From JAWLHK01 sp041690355 [NCBI: bacterium] (GTDB lineage Bacteria; J088; JAWLBW01), in assembly GCA_041690355.1 (NCBI GenBank), contig JAWLHK010000022.1:1-64000 (forward strand): 64,000 nucleotides of DNA, given 5' to 3'. Within the stretch, counting starts at the first letter, position 1, and the number at the start of each line of letters is the position of its first letter. Both the position numbers and the translations under genes were made by a program. Below the pieces are notes generated by a model, which was given only the letters and a program-made list of their open reading frames with translations, had not been told where the DNA came from and did not search any database. Below are positions 1-8,223 of the stretch, piece after piece.

Positions 1-122
1 CCCCGGAGCCGCTTTTCCATTTCCCCTCCGGCTGGAATTGAAGGGGCTTGGCGCTCCGGCGGGGGAGCGTGGTACCATTTCCCTTTTTACCGCCGGTAGC
101 TTTTAGAAAAGGACTGTCAGTC

Positions 123-614
123 ATGGCTGAGCATCACTCTCCGGAACCCCAACAGGAAGCCCCCAAGGCAAGCTGGGGCGTCATCTCCGTCGTCGCGACC
201 ATCGTCGTGCTCGTCGGCTTCGTCGTCGGTGACTATCTGCTCGACGCGGCCCACGAGCGCGAAGCACGCCTGACCCAGCAGCCTGCCGCGGCCGAGGCCC
301 CCGCCGAGGCCGGCGCCGAAGGCGAAGCGGCCCCCGAAGGCGAGGGCGAAGCAGCCGTGGCCGTGAGCGGCGACGCCGTCTTCCAGAGTGCCGGCTGCGG
401 CGCTTGCCATGCGGTCGGTGGTCAGGGGGGCAAGGTCGGGCCGGCGCTCGACGGTGTCGGGGCCAAGGGCAAGGACCATATCCGCGAGTCGATCGTGCAG
501 CCCGACAAGGTGGTCGCCGAGGGCTATGCGGCGGGCCTCATGCCGAAGACCTTCGAAAAGACCCTGAAGCCCGCCGAGCTCGACGCGCTCGTCGACTGGC
601 TGGCCTCCAAGTAA
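123..614 (+). CDS. Membrane-anchored monohaem cytochrome c
   Basis: A 163-residue c-type cytochrome expected to carry electrons on the periplasmic face of the inner membrane. One hydrophobic helix (about residues 19-40) serves as an uncleaved anchor. An Ala/Glu/Pro-rich linker (about 52-80) follows, then a class I cytochrome domain with the haem motif CGACH at 92-96 and a likely distal ligand Met140 in GLMPKTF. The frame is open upstream to position 48, but the ATG at 123 has AAAGGA 9 bp before it and gives the expected short charged N-terminus. It stands alone, with a strong terminator behind it. The redox partner cannot be told from the neighbours. Family assignment is firm; the electron-transfer chain it serves is unknown. 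Confidence 0.93.
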   Translation: MAEHHSPEPQQEAPKASWGVISVVATIVVLVGFVVGDYLLDAAHEREARLTQQPAAAEAPAEAGAEGEAAPEGEGEAAVAVSGDAVFQSAGCGACHAVGGQGGKVGPALDGVGAKGKDHIRESIVQPDKVVAEGYAAGLMPKTFEKTLKPAELDALVDWLASK

Positions 615-651
615 GCCAAGTAAGCGAGGAAGAACCTTCGCAGATTCATGC

Positions 652-693
652 GACACCGCCCTCCGGCCCGCCGGATGGGCGGTGTCTGCGTTT
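652..693 (+). terminator. Rho-independent terminator of the cytochrome c gene
   Basis: The 10-bp arms GACACCGCCC (652-661) and GGGCGGTGTC (677-686) pair perfectly. An inner TCCGG/CCGGA pairing extends the stem, and a short T-containing tail follows (691-693 TTT). The hairpin lies 38 bp past the stop and faces the 3' end of the converging gene at 711. Confidence 0.8.
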
Positions 694-710
694 CAGGCGG
701 CATGGAGGGA

Positions 711-1256
711 TCAGGCTCCCCGCCGCGGCTTGATCCGCGAGCGGGCGAACTGCAGGGTCGCTCGCACGCCGCGCACCGCCAGCCATCCGGCGGCGAGAGC
801 CCGGGGAAACAGGCCGCGTCCGCCGCGGCCCGGCTGGCTGCCGCGCCGCCGTGACCTCTGCAGCGGCGTCCGCGTGGCGCCGGTTTCGGGTTCGTCGACG
901 ATGCCCGTCAGTCCGGCCTCGCGGAAGATTTTCTCTTCTCCGGCATGCGGCGGCTGCTCCAGGAGTTCCCTCGCGAATTCGCCGGCCGACCGTTCGCCGA
1001 CCCGCCAGACGCCCCCCTCATATCCCTCTTCATAGCGGATGTCTTCAAACCAGGCGACGCCGCGATCGCCCGTCAGCTCACCGACGTGCACGAGGCGGGC
1101 GTCGTCGTCGAGCTGAAAGGCATATGTCCGGTCGCCCGCGCGCATTTCGAAGCGGAACTCCTTCGGGTCTTCGACGTCGGCCTGGTCGCCGACCGCCTCG
1201 CGGCATTCCCCCACTAGACGGCGGAACTCCTGATAGAAAGCCTGATCGAACGACAT
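711..1256 (-). CDS. Hypothetical protein, basic C-terminal tail
   Basis: A 181-residue protein of no recognised family. The N-terminal two thirds look like a soluble alpha/beta domain rich in acidic and aromatic residues, including an RTYAFQLDDDARLVHVGEL stretch. The last 50 residues are strongly basic (RSRRRGSQ, RSRIKPRRGA) and contain a weakly hydrophobic patch, so the end may be a membrane-proximal or nucleic-acid-binding tail. The ATG at 1256 is preferred over one six codons upstream because GGAGG stands 7 bp before it. It converges on the cytochrome gene. No function is proposed. Confidence 0.7.
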   Translation of the reverse strand: MSFDQAFYQEFRRLVGECREAVGDQADVEDPKEFRFEMRAGDRTYAFQLDDDARLVHVGELTGDRGVAWFEDIRYEEGYEGGVWRVGERSAGEFARELLEQPPHAGEEKIFREAGLTGIVDEPETGATRTPLQRSRRRGSQPGRGGRGLFPRALAAGWLAVRGVRATLQFARSRIKPRRGA

Positions 1257-1397
1257 GGATCCTCCTTCACGCATGGCGGACGCATCTGCACCGGACCGCC
1301 CCCATGCTGATGCATTCCGGCTGTCGGGACAATCATGGGCGCTTGCTGCGCGGGCCGCCGTGCCCGCGGCCGAAGGGCACCGTGTAGAGGCCGCCCG

Positions 1398-1430
1398 CCC
1401 TCCGTGCCAACGGAGGGAATGGCGTAGAAT
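1398..1430 (+). promoter_or_regulatory. Inverted repeat and -10-like box just before the amidotransferase
   Basis: CCCTCCGT (1398-1405) and ACGGAGGG (1410-1417) form a perfect 8-bp inverted repeat with a 4-nt centre. A TAGAAT box follows at 1425-1430, only 9 bp before the ATG at 1440. The dyad covers the -35 region, so it could be an operator. The -10 box would start transcription almost at the ATG, giving a leaderless or near-leaderless mRNA; no Shine-Dalgarno sequence is visible. Confidence 0.4.
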
Positions 1431-1439
1431 GGCGTCGAG

Positions 1440-2219
1440 ATGTGTCGATTTCTAACCGTGCGCGGCCCGGCTCCGGCCGTCCGCCTGTTTCTCCAGGGCC
1501 CCGCCCTCGAGGAGTTTCAGCGCCGGAGCCAGCGCCATACGGCGGGCTGGGGGGTCGCCTGGTACCGCAACGGCCACCTGTACCGGGAGCGGGCCCCCGT
1601 CTGGATTCGGGGCGACGTGTCCTTTCTGCCCCGCCTGCGCACGCTCGAGGCCGAACGGGTCATCCTGCACGTGCGCCGGGCGACGCGCGGCGGCGTGAGC
1701 GTCGAGAATACACACCCGTTCGTCGAAGGGCATCGGGTGTTCGCCCACAACGGCACCCTGGGCCGGGAGGCCACGGAGGCCATCCGCGAACTGCTCGCGC
1801 CGCAGGTCGAGGGCGAGACCGACAGCGAACTGTTCTTCCGCCTGCTCAGCTGGGAAATCGAGCGGGCGGGGCCGGTGGTCGAAGGGGTGCGCCGTGCGAT
1901 CGCCTTCGTGCTCGAGCGCTCACCGCGATCCCGGCTGAACTTCGTGTTCGCCGACGAGAAGGGGCTCTACGTCTTCCGGCGGGGACACAATCTCTATCAC
2001 TTTCTGGTGGCGACCGAGGCGGGCATGGTCGAGGGAGCATCCTCCGATCTGCTCGTCCCCGGCAGCGGGGCTCTCGGCCGCGATTGGATGCTGTCGCTCG
2101 GGGAACGGCCCGAGCAGACCCGGCTGTCGCGCATCGTCTTTCCGGCCGGGCACCTGCACGGCGCGTGGGAAAGCGCTTCCGCGGATTCCCCTTACAGCCA
2201 CTCGGCGAACGCCCAGTAG
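1440..2219 (+). CDS. Class II glutamine amidotransferase family protein (YafJ/EgtC-like)
   Basis: A 259-residue single-domain N-terminal-nucleophile amidotransferase. Cys2 directly follows the start Met and would be the nucleophile once Met is removed, which fixes the start at 1440. Other conserved elements are HVRRATRGG (about 79-87), ENTHPF and FAHNGTLG (about 92-106), and the glutamine/Asp-Ser region GETDSELFF (about 122-130). No synthase domain is attached, as in YafJ/EgtC-type members that remove gamma-glutamyl groups or act on small amides. Its last 28 bp overlap the 3' end of the opposite-strand gene at 2192. No ergothioneine biosynthesis genes are nearby, so the substrate is open. Confidence 0.85.
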   Translation: MCRFLTVRGPAPAVRLFLQGPALEEFQRRSQRHTAGWGVAWYRNGHLYRERAPVWIRGDVSFLPRLRTLEAERVILHVRRATRGGVSVENTHPFVEGHRVFAHNGTLGREATEAIRELLAPQVEGETDSELFFRLLSWEIERAGPVVEGVRRAIAFVLERSPRSRLNFVFADEKGLYVFRRGHNLYHFLVATEAGMVEGASSDLLVPGSGALGRDWMLSLGERPEQTRLSRIVFPAGHLHGAWESASADSPYSHSANAQ

Positions 2220-2797
2220 CCCCCGAGGAGCAGGCTGACGGCGGCCGTCGCGAGAGCCGCTGCCCGCTGCGCGCGCGGCGTGCGCAGAAAGGCGTGCTGC
2301 GAGGCCCCCAGCGCAAGACCGAAGAGCAGCATGCCGCACACGATGCCGGCGCCGAAGGCCGCTGAAAAGAGCAGGGCGACCGGTGTGCTGTGGGCCACCG
2401 TCGCCGCCGAAAGCGCGAGAATCAGGCTGCGCGTGCCGCTCGCCGCGAAGAGTGAGCCCCAGAGTCCGGCGGCGTGCCGGTGCGGCGCCTGCGGGTCGCG
2501 GAAGGTATCGTGCAGGACGGCGCCCCCGAGAAACATGAGGGCCAGACCGCCCAGCGTCTCGGCGATGCGGATGAACCCTTCGGAGGGGAGAAAGGAGAAC
2601 GCGAGCGCGCCGACGGAGCAGACGAAGAGAATGAGGGAGTGACCCAGCGCGAAGCGCAGGCTGATGGCGGCCATGCGGCCCACGGGCATCTGCGGCCGCA
2701 CGAGCGTCGTGATGGCCGCGAGGTGATCGGGCCCGAAGGCGTGCGCGAACCCGAGGCCGAACATGCCGACGAGGCCGAAGAGTACAGAGTGATCCAT
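2192..2797 (-). CDS. NicO/UreH-type nickel-cobalt or sulfite-export family membrane protein
   Basis: A 201-residue polytopic inner-membrane protein with about six hydrophobic helices. Helix 1 carries HAFGPDH (residues 19-25), the HX4DH signature of NiCoT/RcnA/UreH-type metal transporters. A second polar motif, LGHS-type (residues about 50-55, ALGHSLI), sits in helix 2. A transport role for Ni2+ or Co2+ is inferred from the family; no urease or hydrogenase genes lie in the window, though the cobalamin-dependent mutase at 8.3 kb would need cobalt. The ATG at 2797 has GGAG 8 bp upstream and gives the canonical start of helix 1; longer in-frame versions lack support. Confidence 0.75.
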   Translation of the reverse strand: MDHSVLFGLVGMFGLGFAHAFGPDHLAAITTLVRPQMPVGRMAAISLRFALGHSLILFVCSVGALAFSFLPSEGFIRIAETLGGLALMFLGGAVLHDTFRDPQAPHRHAAGLWGSLFAASGTRSLILALSAATVAHSTPVALLFSAAFGAGIVCGMLLFGLALGASQHAFLRTPRAQRAAALATAAVSLLLGGYWAFAEWL

Positions 2798-2899
2798 CGC
2801 GTCTCCGCTGCGCAAAAGGAACATGGTAGCCCAAAGGGGCACCGTGCAAAAGACCGATGCGGGGGGCGGCGGCGCGCGCCGATGGTTTACAATGCCGGG

Positions 2900-3874
2900 A
2901 TGAAAATGCGACGCCTCGGCAGCACCGATCTCGAACTGACGCGCGTCGGCTTCGGCGCCTGGGCCATCGGCGGCGGCGACTGGGTCTTCGGCTGGGGTCC
3001 GCAGGACGACGCAGCGAGCGTCGCGGCCATCCGCCGGGCCCTCGAACTCGGCATGAACTGGATCGACACGGCGGCGGTCTACGGCCTGGGCCATTCCGAA
3101 GACGTCGTGCGCCGCGCGCTCGAAGGCTGCCGCCGCGAAGACGTCATCCTGGCCACCAAGTGCGGCATGCGGTGGAACGAGCGCGGCGAGATCCGCTATG
3201 ACCTCTCGGCCGCAAGTGTGCGCTTCGAAGCGGAACAGAGCCTGCGGCGCCTCGGCGTCGACGTCATCGACCTCTACCAGATTCACTGGCCCAACGACGA
3301 GGCGCATCTCGAAGAAGGGTGGGCCGAAATGGCGCGCCTCGTCGCCGAGGGCAAGGTGCGCCACCTCGGGGTCTCGAACTTTTCGGTCGCGCAGATGGAG
3401 CGCGTGCAGGCCATTCACCCGATCGCCTCGGCCCAGCCCCCCTATTCCATGCTCGTGCGGAAAATCGAGGCCGACGTGCTCCCCTGGTGCCGCGCGAACG
3501 AAGTCGGCGTCATCGCCTACAGCCCCATGCGCAACGGGCTGCTCACGGGCAAATACGATGCGGAGTCGATTGCCGCCCTTTCGCCCGAGGACTGGCGCCG
3601 CCGGAACGACGACTTCAAGCCGCCGCGGCTGGGACCCAATCTGCAGCTGGTCGAGGGGCTGCGCGAAGTGGCCGCGCGCATCGGAAGTACGCCCGCGCGG
3701 CTGGCCATCGCATGGGTGAATTCGCAGCCGGGGGTCACGGCGGCCATCGTCGGCGCCCGCTCGGCAGACCAGGTGGAATCGACGGTTGCGGCCGGCGACG
3801 AAGAGCTCTCCCCCGCGCTTCTCGAGGAGCTGAACACGCTCATTGCCGCGCGCGACCTCGCTTTGGCCCCCTGA
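2900..3874 (+). CDS. Aldo/keto reductase
   Basis: A 324-residue NADPH-dependent oxidoreductase of the AKR superfamily (TIM barrel). The catalytic tetrad is visible: Asp56 and Tyr61 in IDTAAVYG, Lys87 in ILATK, and His129 in YQIHWP. GVSNFS, AYSPM and the C-terminal nucleotide-binding IVGARSADQ segments are typical. The sequence is closest in feel to the YajO/L-glyceraldehyde-3-phosphate reductase-like group. Start: MKMRRLG at 2900, matching the usual family N-terminus. It ends next to repeat island A, opposite the Mut7-C gene. The substrate cannot be predicted. Confidence 0.92.
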   Translation: MKMRRLGSTDLELTRVGFGAWAIGGGDWVFGWGPQDDAASVAAIRRALELGMNWIDTAAVYGLGHSEDVVRRALEGCRREDVILATKCGMRWNERGEIRYDLSAASVRFEAEQSLRRLGVDVIDLYQIHWPNDEAHLEEGWAEMARLVAEGKVRHLGVSNFSVAQMERVQAIHPIASAQPPYSMLVRKIEADVLPWCRANEVGVIAYSPMRNGLLTGKYDAESIAALSPEDWRRRNDDFKPPRLGPNLQLVEGLREVAARIGSTPARLAIAWVNSQPGVTAAIVGARSADQVESTVAAGDEELSPALLEELNTLIAARDLALAP

Positions 3875-3892
3875 TTCCCCTTGCCCTTTCAG

Positions 3893-3934
3893 ATCAGGAA
3901 TCACATCAGGAATCGAGAATCCTTCGGATTCTCG
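3893..3934. repeat. Heptamer repeat island A with hairpin
   Basis: Between two convergent genes lie degenerate GAATCAG-family units: ATCAGGA at 3893 and 3905, ATCGAGA at 3912. These run into a perfect hairpin (CGAGAATCC at 3914-3922, GGATTCTCG at 3926-3934, 3-nt loop). The hairpin could act as a weak terminator. The repeat also encodes the last residues and stop of the Mut7-C gene. Confidence 0.6.
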
Positions 3935-4352
3935 CCACGTGGGTGCCGCTCCAGTAGATCCGCCGGCAGCGAGGACAGGTCCGGAAACGGTCCTGCGTCG
4001 CCGCGACATACGGGGGTACGCGGTCGCGCACCGCGGCGGGGTCGGTCGCCGCGAGGGGCGTGTTGCACACCGCGCACCGCGTGAAGGGCGCCCCGCGCAG
4101 GACCGACGGATAGAGGTCGACGACCTCGCTCCACTGCTCGTCGACGTCGTCGCTCGAGAGCAGCAGGGCCGACTCTGCGCCGCGGCGTTGTACGAGCCGG
4201 TGGTCGCGCGTAAGGATGATCCGGTCCTCGGCCACGGCTCGGCGCACGAGGTCGGCGTCGCCAATCGAGCGCTCGTAGGCCGTATCCACGCCCGCGAGGC
4301 GCAGGCGGCGCGCGAGGCGGCCGAGCATGGCGTCGCAGAAGAAGCGCGCCAC
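3906..4352 (-). CDS. Mut7-C RNase (PIN-like) domain protein with zinc ribbon
   Basis: A 148-residue protein of the Mut7-C family. The N-terminal half is the PIN-like nuclease fold: the start FFCDAMLGRLARRLRLAG is diagnostic, and IILTRD (about 45-50) supplies a further acidic residue. The C-terminal half has a CAVC/CPRC zinc ribbon (about 93-96 and 126-129) followed by WSGTH. An RNA-processing or decay role is inferred from the fold. It begins with GTG one base after the marC stop (TGA-C-GTG), so the two are co-translated. The tail RIRRILDS and the stop lie inside repeat island A and its hairpin, so the native end of the protein may have been altered by the repeat. Confidence 0.85.
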   Translation of the reverse strand: MARFFCDAMLGRLARRLRLAGVDTAYERSIGDADLVRRAVAEDRIILTRDHRLVQRRGAESALLLSSDDVDEQWSEVVDLYPSVLRGAPFTRCAVCNTPLAATDPAAVRDRVPPYVAATQDRFRTCPRCRRIYWSGTHVARIRRILDS

Positions 4353-4353
4353 G

Positions 4354-4992
4354 TCAGCCCCCGGTGAAGATCGTCGGCGCCGTCTCGCGCAGACCGTCGA
4401 GAATGAACTGCACGGCCATCGCCAGCACGATGAGGCCGAAGAGCCGGCTCACGACGTTGATGCCCGTGACGCCGAGCAGGCGCAGTACGTGCCGGCTGAA
4501 GCGCAGCGCGAGCCAGGTGAGCACGCCGATGGCCAGCAGGATTGCGACCAAGGTCAGCGTGCCCGTCGTATCCGGCCGCTCGGACGAGAAGACGACCACC
4601 GTGCTGATCGCCCCGGGTCCGCCGAGCAGCGGGATCCCCAGGGGCGTGATGGAAACGTCGGCCTTGTGCGTCCCCTCGGTCTTCTCCGACGGCTCGATGC
4701 GCACCCCCGTGTGCGTGGCCTTGAGCAGATCGAGCGCGATGATGAGGATGATCAGCCCGCCGGCGATGCGGAAGGCGGCCGGCGAGATGGAGAAGGCGCG
4801 GAAGACCGCGTCGCCGAAGAAGAGAAAGAAGAGGAGCACGACCGTCGCCGCCATCGGCGCCCGGCGCGCGGCAATGCGCCGGCTCGCGGGGGAGTGGTCG
4901 AGGGTCATGCTCAGGTAAATCGGGACGGCGGCCACCGGATCGATGACCGAAAGCAGGGTGACGAAGGCGCGCACTGTGAATTCGAGGTCCAT
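4354..4992 (-). CDS. MarC family integral membrane protein
   Basis: A 212-residue protein with six predicted transmembrane helices, typical in length for the MarC/NAAT family. The start LLSVIDPVAAVPIYLSMT (about 13-30) and the middle segment PLGIPLLGGPGAISTVVV (about 118-135) are the two half-helix repeats that define the family. Some homologues transport amino acids; for most the function is unknown. Start is ATG 4992, without a clear Shine-Dalgarno sequence. It is the first gene of a two-gene unit with Mut7-C. Confidence 0.88.
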   Translation of the reverse strand: MDLEFTVRAFVTLLSVIDPVAAVPIYLSMTLDHSPASRRIAARRAPMAATVVLLFFLFFGDAVFRAFSISPAAFRIAGGLIILIIALDLLKATHTGVRIEPSEKTEGTHKADVSITPLGIPLLGGPGAISTVVVFSSERPDTTGTLTLVAILLAIGVLTWLALRFSRHVLRLLGVTGINVVSRLFGLIVLAMAVQFILDGLRETAPTIFTGG

Positions 4993-5188
4993 TCGGTTTG
5001 CGGATGCTTGTCGCGGTTTGCTAACCTGTCACCTGTCCTGAGTTCCCCTGCTTTCCGAGAGGCTGCTCCTGTCCGCCGAAGACATCAGTCTGCGCATCAT
5101 CGAAGTCGGCGCCGAAATTCTCGGCCTCGAGCTCGGGCTCGCCCGGGAGACGTGCAGGCACATCGTCGACAGGGTCGCCCGCCAGGCC

Positions 5189-5389
5189 GTGCTGCGGGCC
5201 GGATGCGCCGCCTTTCCGCCATCCCCCTCGGAAATGACCGCCGCGAAGCGGCAGCAGATGATGGCCGATGCGCTTTCGCTCCTGGAGCAGGAACTGGCGG
5301 CCCGCGGGGTCGGCGAGGCAGGTCGCCGGCAGGTCCTTATCGATCTGGAAGCATTTTACCGCAGCGTTCGGCTCCTGCCGCCGGAATAG
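5189..5389 (+). CDS. Small hypothetical protein, start uncertain
   Basis: The frame is open from 5042 to the stop at 5389 and reads as a plausible soluble helical protein throughout, including a RRQVLIDLEAFYRSVRLL end. The first permitted start codon is GTG 5189 (66 residues). The upstream part (SAEDISLRIIEVGAEILG, then charged helices) looks equally protein-like. A GAGAGG at 5057-5062 sits 6 bp before a CTG at 5069, which would give a 106-residue protein. Start at CTG 5069 or GTG 5189 cannot be settled here. The gene lies 41 bp before the thioredoxin-domain lipoprotein and probably shares its transcript. No family is recognised. Confidence 0.5.
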   Translation: MLRAGCAAFPPSPSEMTAAKRQQMMADALSLLEQELAARGVGEAGRRQVLIDLEAFYRSVRLLPPE

Positions 5390-5430
5390 CGCTCTCCCGG
5401 CTACGGCCGGCAACCTGGAAGAAGACCATC

Positions 5431-7236
5431 GTGTTTCGTCGTCGCGTATTTTCCCTGCTTCTCCTCTGCGCCGCGCTCGCGGCGCCGGCATGCACGCGCA
5501 AAGCCGAGCAACCGTTTACCTTCGCCGAAGACGCCGACGCCGCCGCCGAACTCCCCTGGAAGCCCTGGGGGCCCGAGGCCTTCGCCGCCGCGCGGGAGTC
5601 GAACCGGCCCGTTTTTCTGAGCCTCAACAGCACCCTGTGTTTCTGGTGCCGCCTGCTCGATGCGAGCACCTTCGGTAACGAGCGCGTCCAGAAGCTGCTG
5701 ACCGGAAAATTCGTGCTCGTGCGCGCCGACGTCGAAGCGTTTCCGGCCCTCGCCGAACGCTACGCCGAGACCCTGCCGACGATGGCCGTGCTCTCGCCCG
5801 ACGGCGATCTGCTGTGGAGATCGCCGTTTCTGCAGCCGACCGATCTGAACGCGGCCCTCTACAAGGTGTTGCGCGGCGAGACCGGGACGCTCCTTCCGGC
5901 GCACGAGCGCCGGTTCAAGCCGGTCGCGCGCCTGCTGCACCCTGACGACGTCAACGCCTGGATGCGCAAGGCCAACGAGAAATACGATTACGGGAACCGG
6001 GGCTACGGATTCGGCCCGAAAGAGGCGGCCCCGCCGGGCATGGTCTTCGACGTATTCGGAGGCATGCGCATGGCCAGCCGTTCGGCGGCCACGCGCCTGC
6101 TTTACCACGTGCAGAACATGGGCCCGGTCCTCGGGGATGCCGAGGACGGCGGCTTCTACGCGACGACCCGCACGCGCCGCTGGGATCAGCCGATTCCCCT
6201 CAAGCGCGCCGACGAGCAGGTGCGGGCTGCGGCGGCCCTGCTCGGTTACGTCGAGGTGGGGGTGCACGTCCTCCCCGAGCAGTGGGAAGAGGGCCGGAAT
6301 CAGGAACTCCCGCCCGGTCTGCGCGAGGCTGCCGGGAAGGCGGTCGATTACGTGCTCGGCGAGTTGCTCGATGCGAGCGGCGGCGTTCACAACGGCGCCT
6401 ATGCGCCGGACTCCTTCGGCAAGATGACCGAGAAGGGGTGGCGCGACGACGCCGACTTCGAGCGCGATCGGCGCATGCAGGCCGACGTCACGGCGCGCAC
6501 CGCACTCTGGCTGTCGCGCGCTGGACGCTGGGCGCAGCGGGCGGATTGGGTTGCCGCCGCCGCGAAGATGATGGATTGGGTTCTCGCAGGGCGCGATGAA
6601 ACCGGCTTGCTCTATCACCTGCCGGCGATCAAGCGTCACGCAGGCTGGCTGGGCGATCACACGGCCGCGCTCGAGGCGACACTCGAACTCTATCAGTCGA
6701 CGGGCGACGATCGGTACCTCAAAGCGGGTGAAGAACTGTTGACGCAGCTTGACCGCTTCGCCGATGGTCCCCTCTTCGCGACGGTCGTCACCGAGACGGC
6801 GGGCACGCCGCTCGTCGCCGAACTCTCTCCCGTGCTGAACGCCGAAGCGGCGCGCGGGCTGTGGCGCGCCGGCGTGCTGCTCGTATCGCCCGCCCTGCGC
6901 GTGCGCGCGCTGCGGATCATCGAGGTCTACGCCGGCGCGATCAAGAGTTTCGGCGACCGGGAAGAGGAGTATATCCTGTCGACCTGGCTGGCCATGCTTC
7001 CGCCGCTGCGGCTCGAGCTGCCGCGCGCGTGGAAGGACGGCAAGGCGCTGGCGTTCACGTCGACGCCCGACCTGCGTCCGTCGCTGCGCTGGACCGACGA
7101 GCCGGCGGCCCGGCTGTGCGTCTCGGATCTGTGTGCGCCGCCCATCGACGACGAGCGCGTGCTTGCCGAGGCGGCCAACGAAGCGGTGGTTTCGGGCCGG
7201 CTGCCGAAGGTTACGCTGGCGCCGGTCGCCGAATAG
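5431..7236 (+). CDS. DUF255/YyaL-type thioredoxin-domain lipoprotein
   Basis: A 601-residue protein of the SSP411/YyaL group. It starts with a lipoprotein signal ending in LAAPAC (Cys21), so it should be anchored in the periplasm. Residues about 40-160 form a thioredoxin fold with the CxxC motif CFWC at 70-73. The remaining 430 residues are an (alpha/alpha)-barrel-like glycan-epimerase/thiol-disulfide region rich in helices, containing GYGFGPKEA and EDGGFYATT. Relatives are usually cytoplasmic, so the lipoprotein signal is noteworthy. Start is GTG 5431 with GGAAGAAG upstream; it gives a proper n-region (MFRRRVF). Family firm, reaction unknown. Confidence 0.85.
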   Translation: MFRRRVFSLLLLCAALAAPACTRKAEQPFTFAEDADAAAELPWKPWGPEAFAAARESNRPVFLSLNSTLCFWCRLLDASTFGNERVQKLLTGKFVLVRADVEAFPALAERYAETLPTMAVLSPDGDLLWRSPFLQPTDLNAALYKVLRGETGTLLPAHERRFKPVARLLHPDDVNAWMRKANEKYDYGNRGYGFGPKEAAPPGMVFDVFGGMRMASRSAATRLLYHVQNMGPVLGDAEDGGFYATTRTRRWDQPIPLKRADEQVRAAAALLGYVEVGVHVLPEQWEEGRNQELPPGLREAAGKAVDYVLGELLDASGGVHNGAYAPDSFGKMTEKGWRDDADFERDRRMQADVTARTALWLSRAGRWAQRADWVAAAAKMMDWVLAGRDETGLLYHLPAIKRHAGWLGDHTAALEATLELYQSTGDDRYLKAGEELLTQLDRFADGPLFATVVTETAGTPLVAELSPVLNAEAARGLWRAGVLLVSPALRVRALRIIEVYAGAIKSFGDREEEYILSTWLAMLPPLRLELPRAWKDGKALAFTSTPDLRPSLRWTDEPAARLCVSDLCAPPIDDERVLAEAANEAVVSGRLPKVTLAPVAE

Positions 7237-7248
7237 GCAGGGGAACGA

Positions 7249-8211
7249 TCAGGCCTGCAGCAGATCGAGCAGCTGCCGCAGGAACTCGCGCGGCGTCTCG
7301 CCGCGGCTTCCGCGCAGGCGCACGGCAAGCGCCTCTTTGCCGCCCAGGCGCTCGACCGCCAGCTCGCCCGCGAGGCGGGTAAAGGTCGTGAGCGCCCAGC
7401 GGGCCCCCTTCTCACGGCGGCGGGCCTCCAAGCCCGTTTCACGCAGCCACGCGGCGTGCCGATCGACGGCCTCCACGAACTCGGGCAGCCCGAGGCCCGA
7501 GACGGCGCTCGTGCGCAGCGCTTCGGGCACCCAGCCGCCGGGCGCGGCTTCACGGTAGGTGAGCGTCCCTTTCAGGTCGAGCATGGCGCGCCGGGCGAGC
7601 TTCTCCTGATCTGCCTTGTTGATGACGAGCAGGTCGGGAATTTCCATGATGCCCGACTTCATGAACTGCAGGGTGTCGCCCGAGCCGGGCTGCACGACGA
7701 AGACGACCGTGTCGGCGATGTCTTCGATGTCGGTTTCAGACTGCCCGATGCCCACCGTCTCGACGACGACGACGTCGTAGGCGGCCTGCATGACCTCGAC
7801 GGCCGCCTGCGTGGCCCGCGCAAGGCCGCCCAGCTGATCGCCCGAGGCCATCGAGCGCACGAAGATGCCCGTGTCGGCGGAATCGTAGCGGATGCGCGCC
7901 CGGTCGCCGAGCAGGGCGCCTCCCGTGCGCTTCGAGGTCGGATCGACGGCGACGATGCCCACGCTGCGTCCGCGCTGCCGCAGTTCCTGAATGAGCGCGC
8001 CGGTCAGCGTGCTCTTGCCGACCCCCGGCGGGCCCGTCATGCCGACGACATGCGCCCGGCGGGGCGCCTTCTCGAGCCGCTGCAGCAGGTCGTCGATGCT
8101 CGCGCGCAGGGCGGGGCGCTGATCCTCGACCAGATTCAGGGCGAGCGCGACCCCCGCCTTGTCGGCGGCGAGAATGCGGGGAATCAGCTCATCGAGGTTC
8201 GGTGCGTTCAT
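7249..8211 (-). CDS. meaB: MeaB/ArgK-type G protein chaperone of the acyl-CoA mutase
   Basis: A 320-residue P-loop GTPase that protects and loads B12 into methylmalonyl/ethylmalonyl-CoA mutases. The Walker A GPPGVGKST is at 60-68. DPTSKRTGGALLGDRARI follows (switch region), then ETVGIGQSETDI (Walker B/switch) and the guanine motif NKAD. The C-terminal arm mediates dimerisation. It lies directly downstream of the mutase gene on the same strand, the usual genomic arrangement. A strong terminator separates the two, so its expression may depend on read-through or its own promoter. The ATG 8211 start gives the normal N-terminus; a TTG ten codons upstream is less likely because it falls next to the terminator T-run. 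Confidence 0.95.
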   Translation of the reverse strand: MNAPNLDELIPRILAADKAGVALALNLVEDQRPALRASIDDLLQRLEKAPRRAHVVGMTGPPGVGKSTLTGALIQELRQRGRSVGIVAVDPTSKRTGGALLGDRARIRYDSADTGIFVRSMASGDQLGGLARATQAAVEVMQAAYDVVVVETVGIGQSETDIEDIADTVVFVVQPGSGDTLQFMKSGIMEIPDLLVINKADQEKLARRAMLDLKGTLTYREAAPGGWVPEALRTSAVSGLGLPEFVEAVDRHAAWLRETGLEARRREKGARWALTTFTRLAGELAVERLGGKEALAVRLRGSRGETPREFLRQLLDLLQA

Positions 8212-8223
8212 GCGGTGGCGCGT

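Noticed and set aside
4327-5430. A long in-frame N-terminal extension of the thioredoxin-domain lipoprotein
   Set aside because: It runs antisense over marC and through the small gene at 5189, lacks protein-like composition, and would bury the lipoprotein signal peptide starting at 5431.
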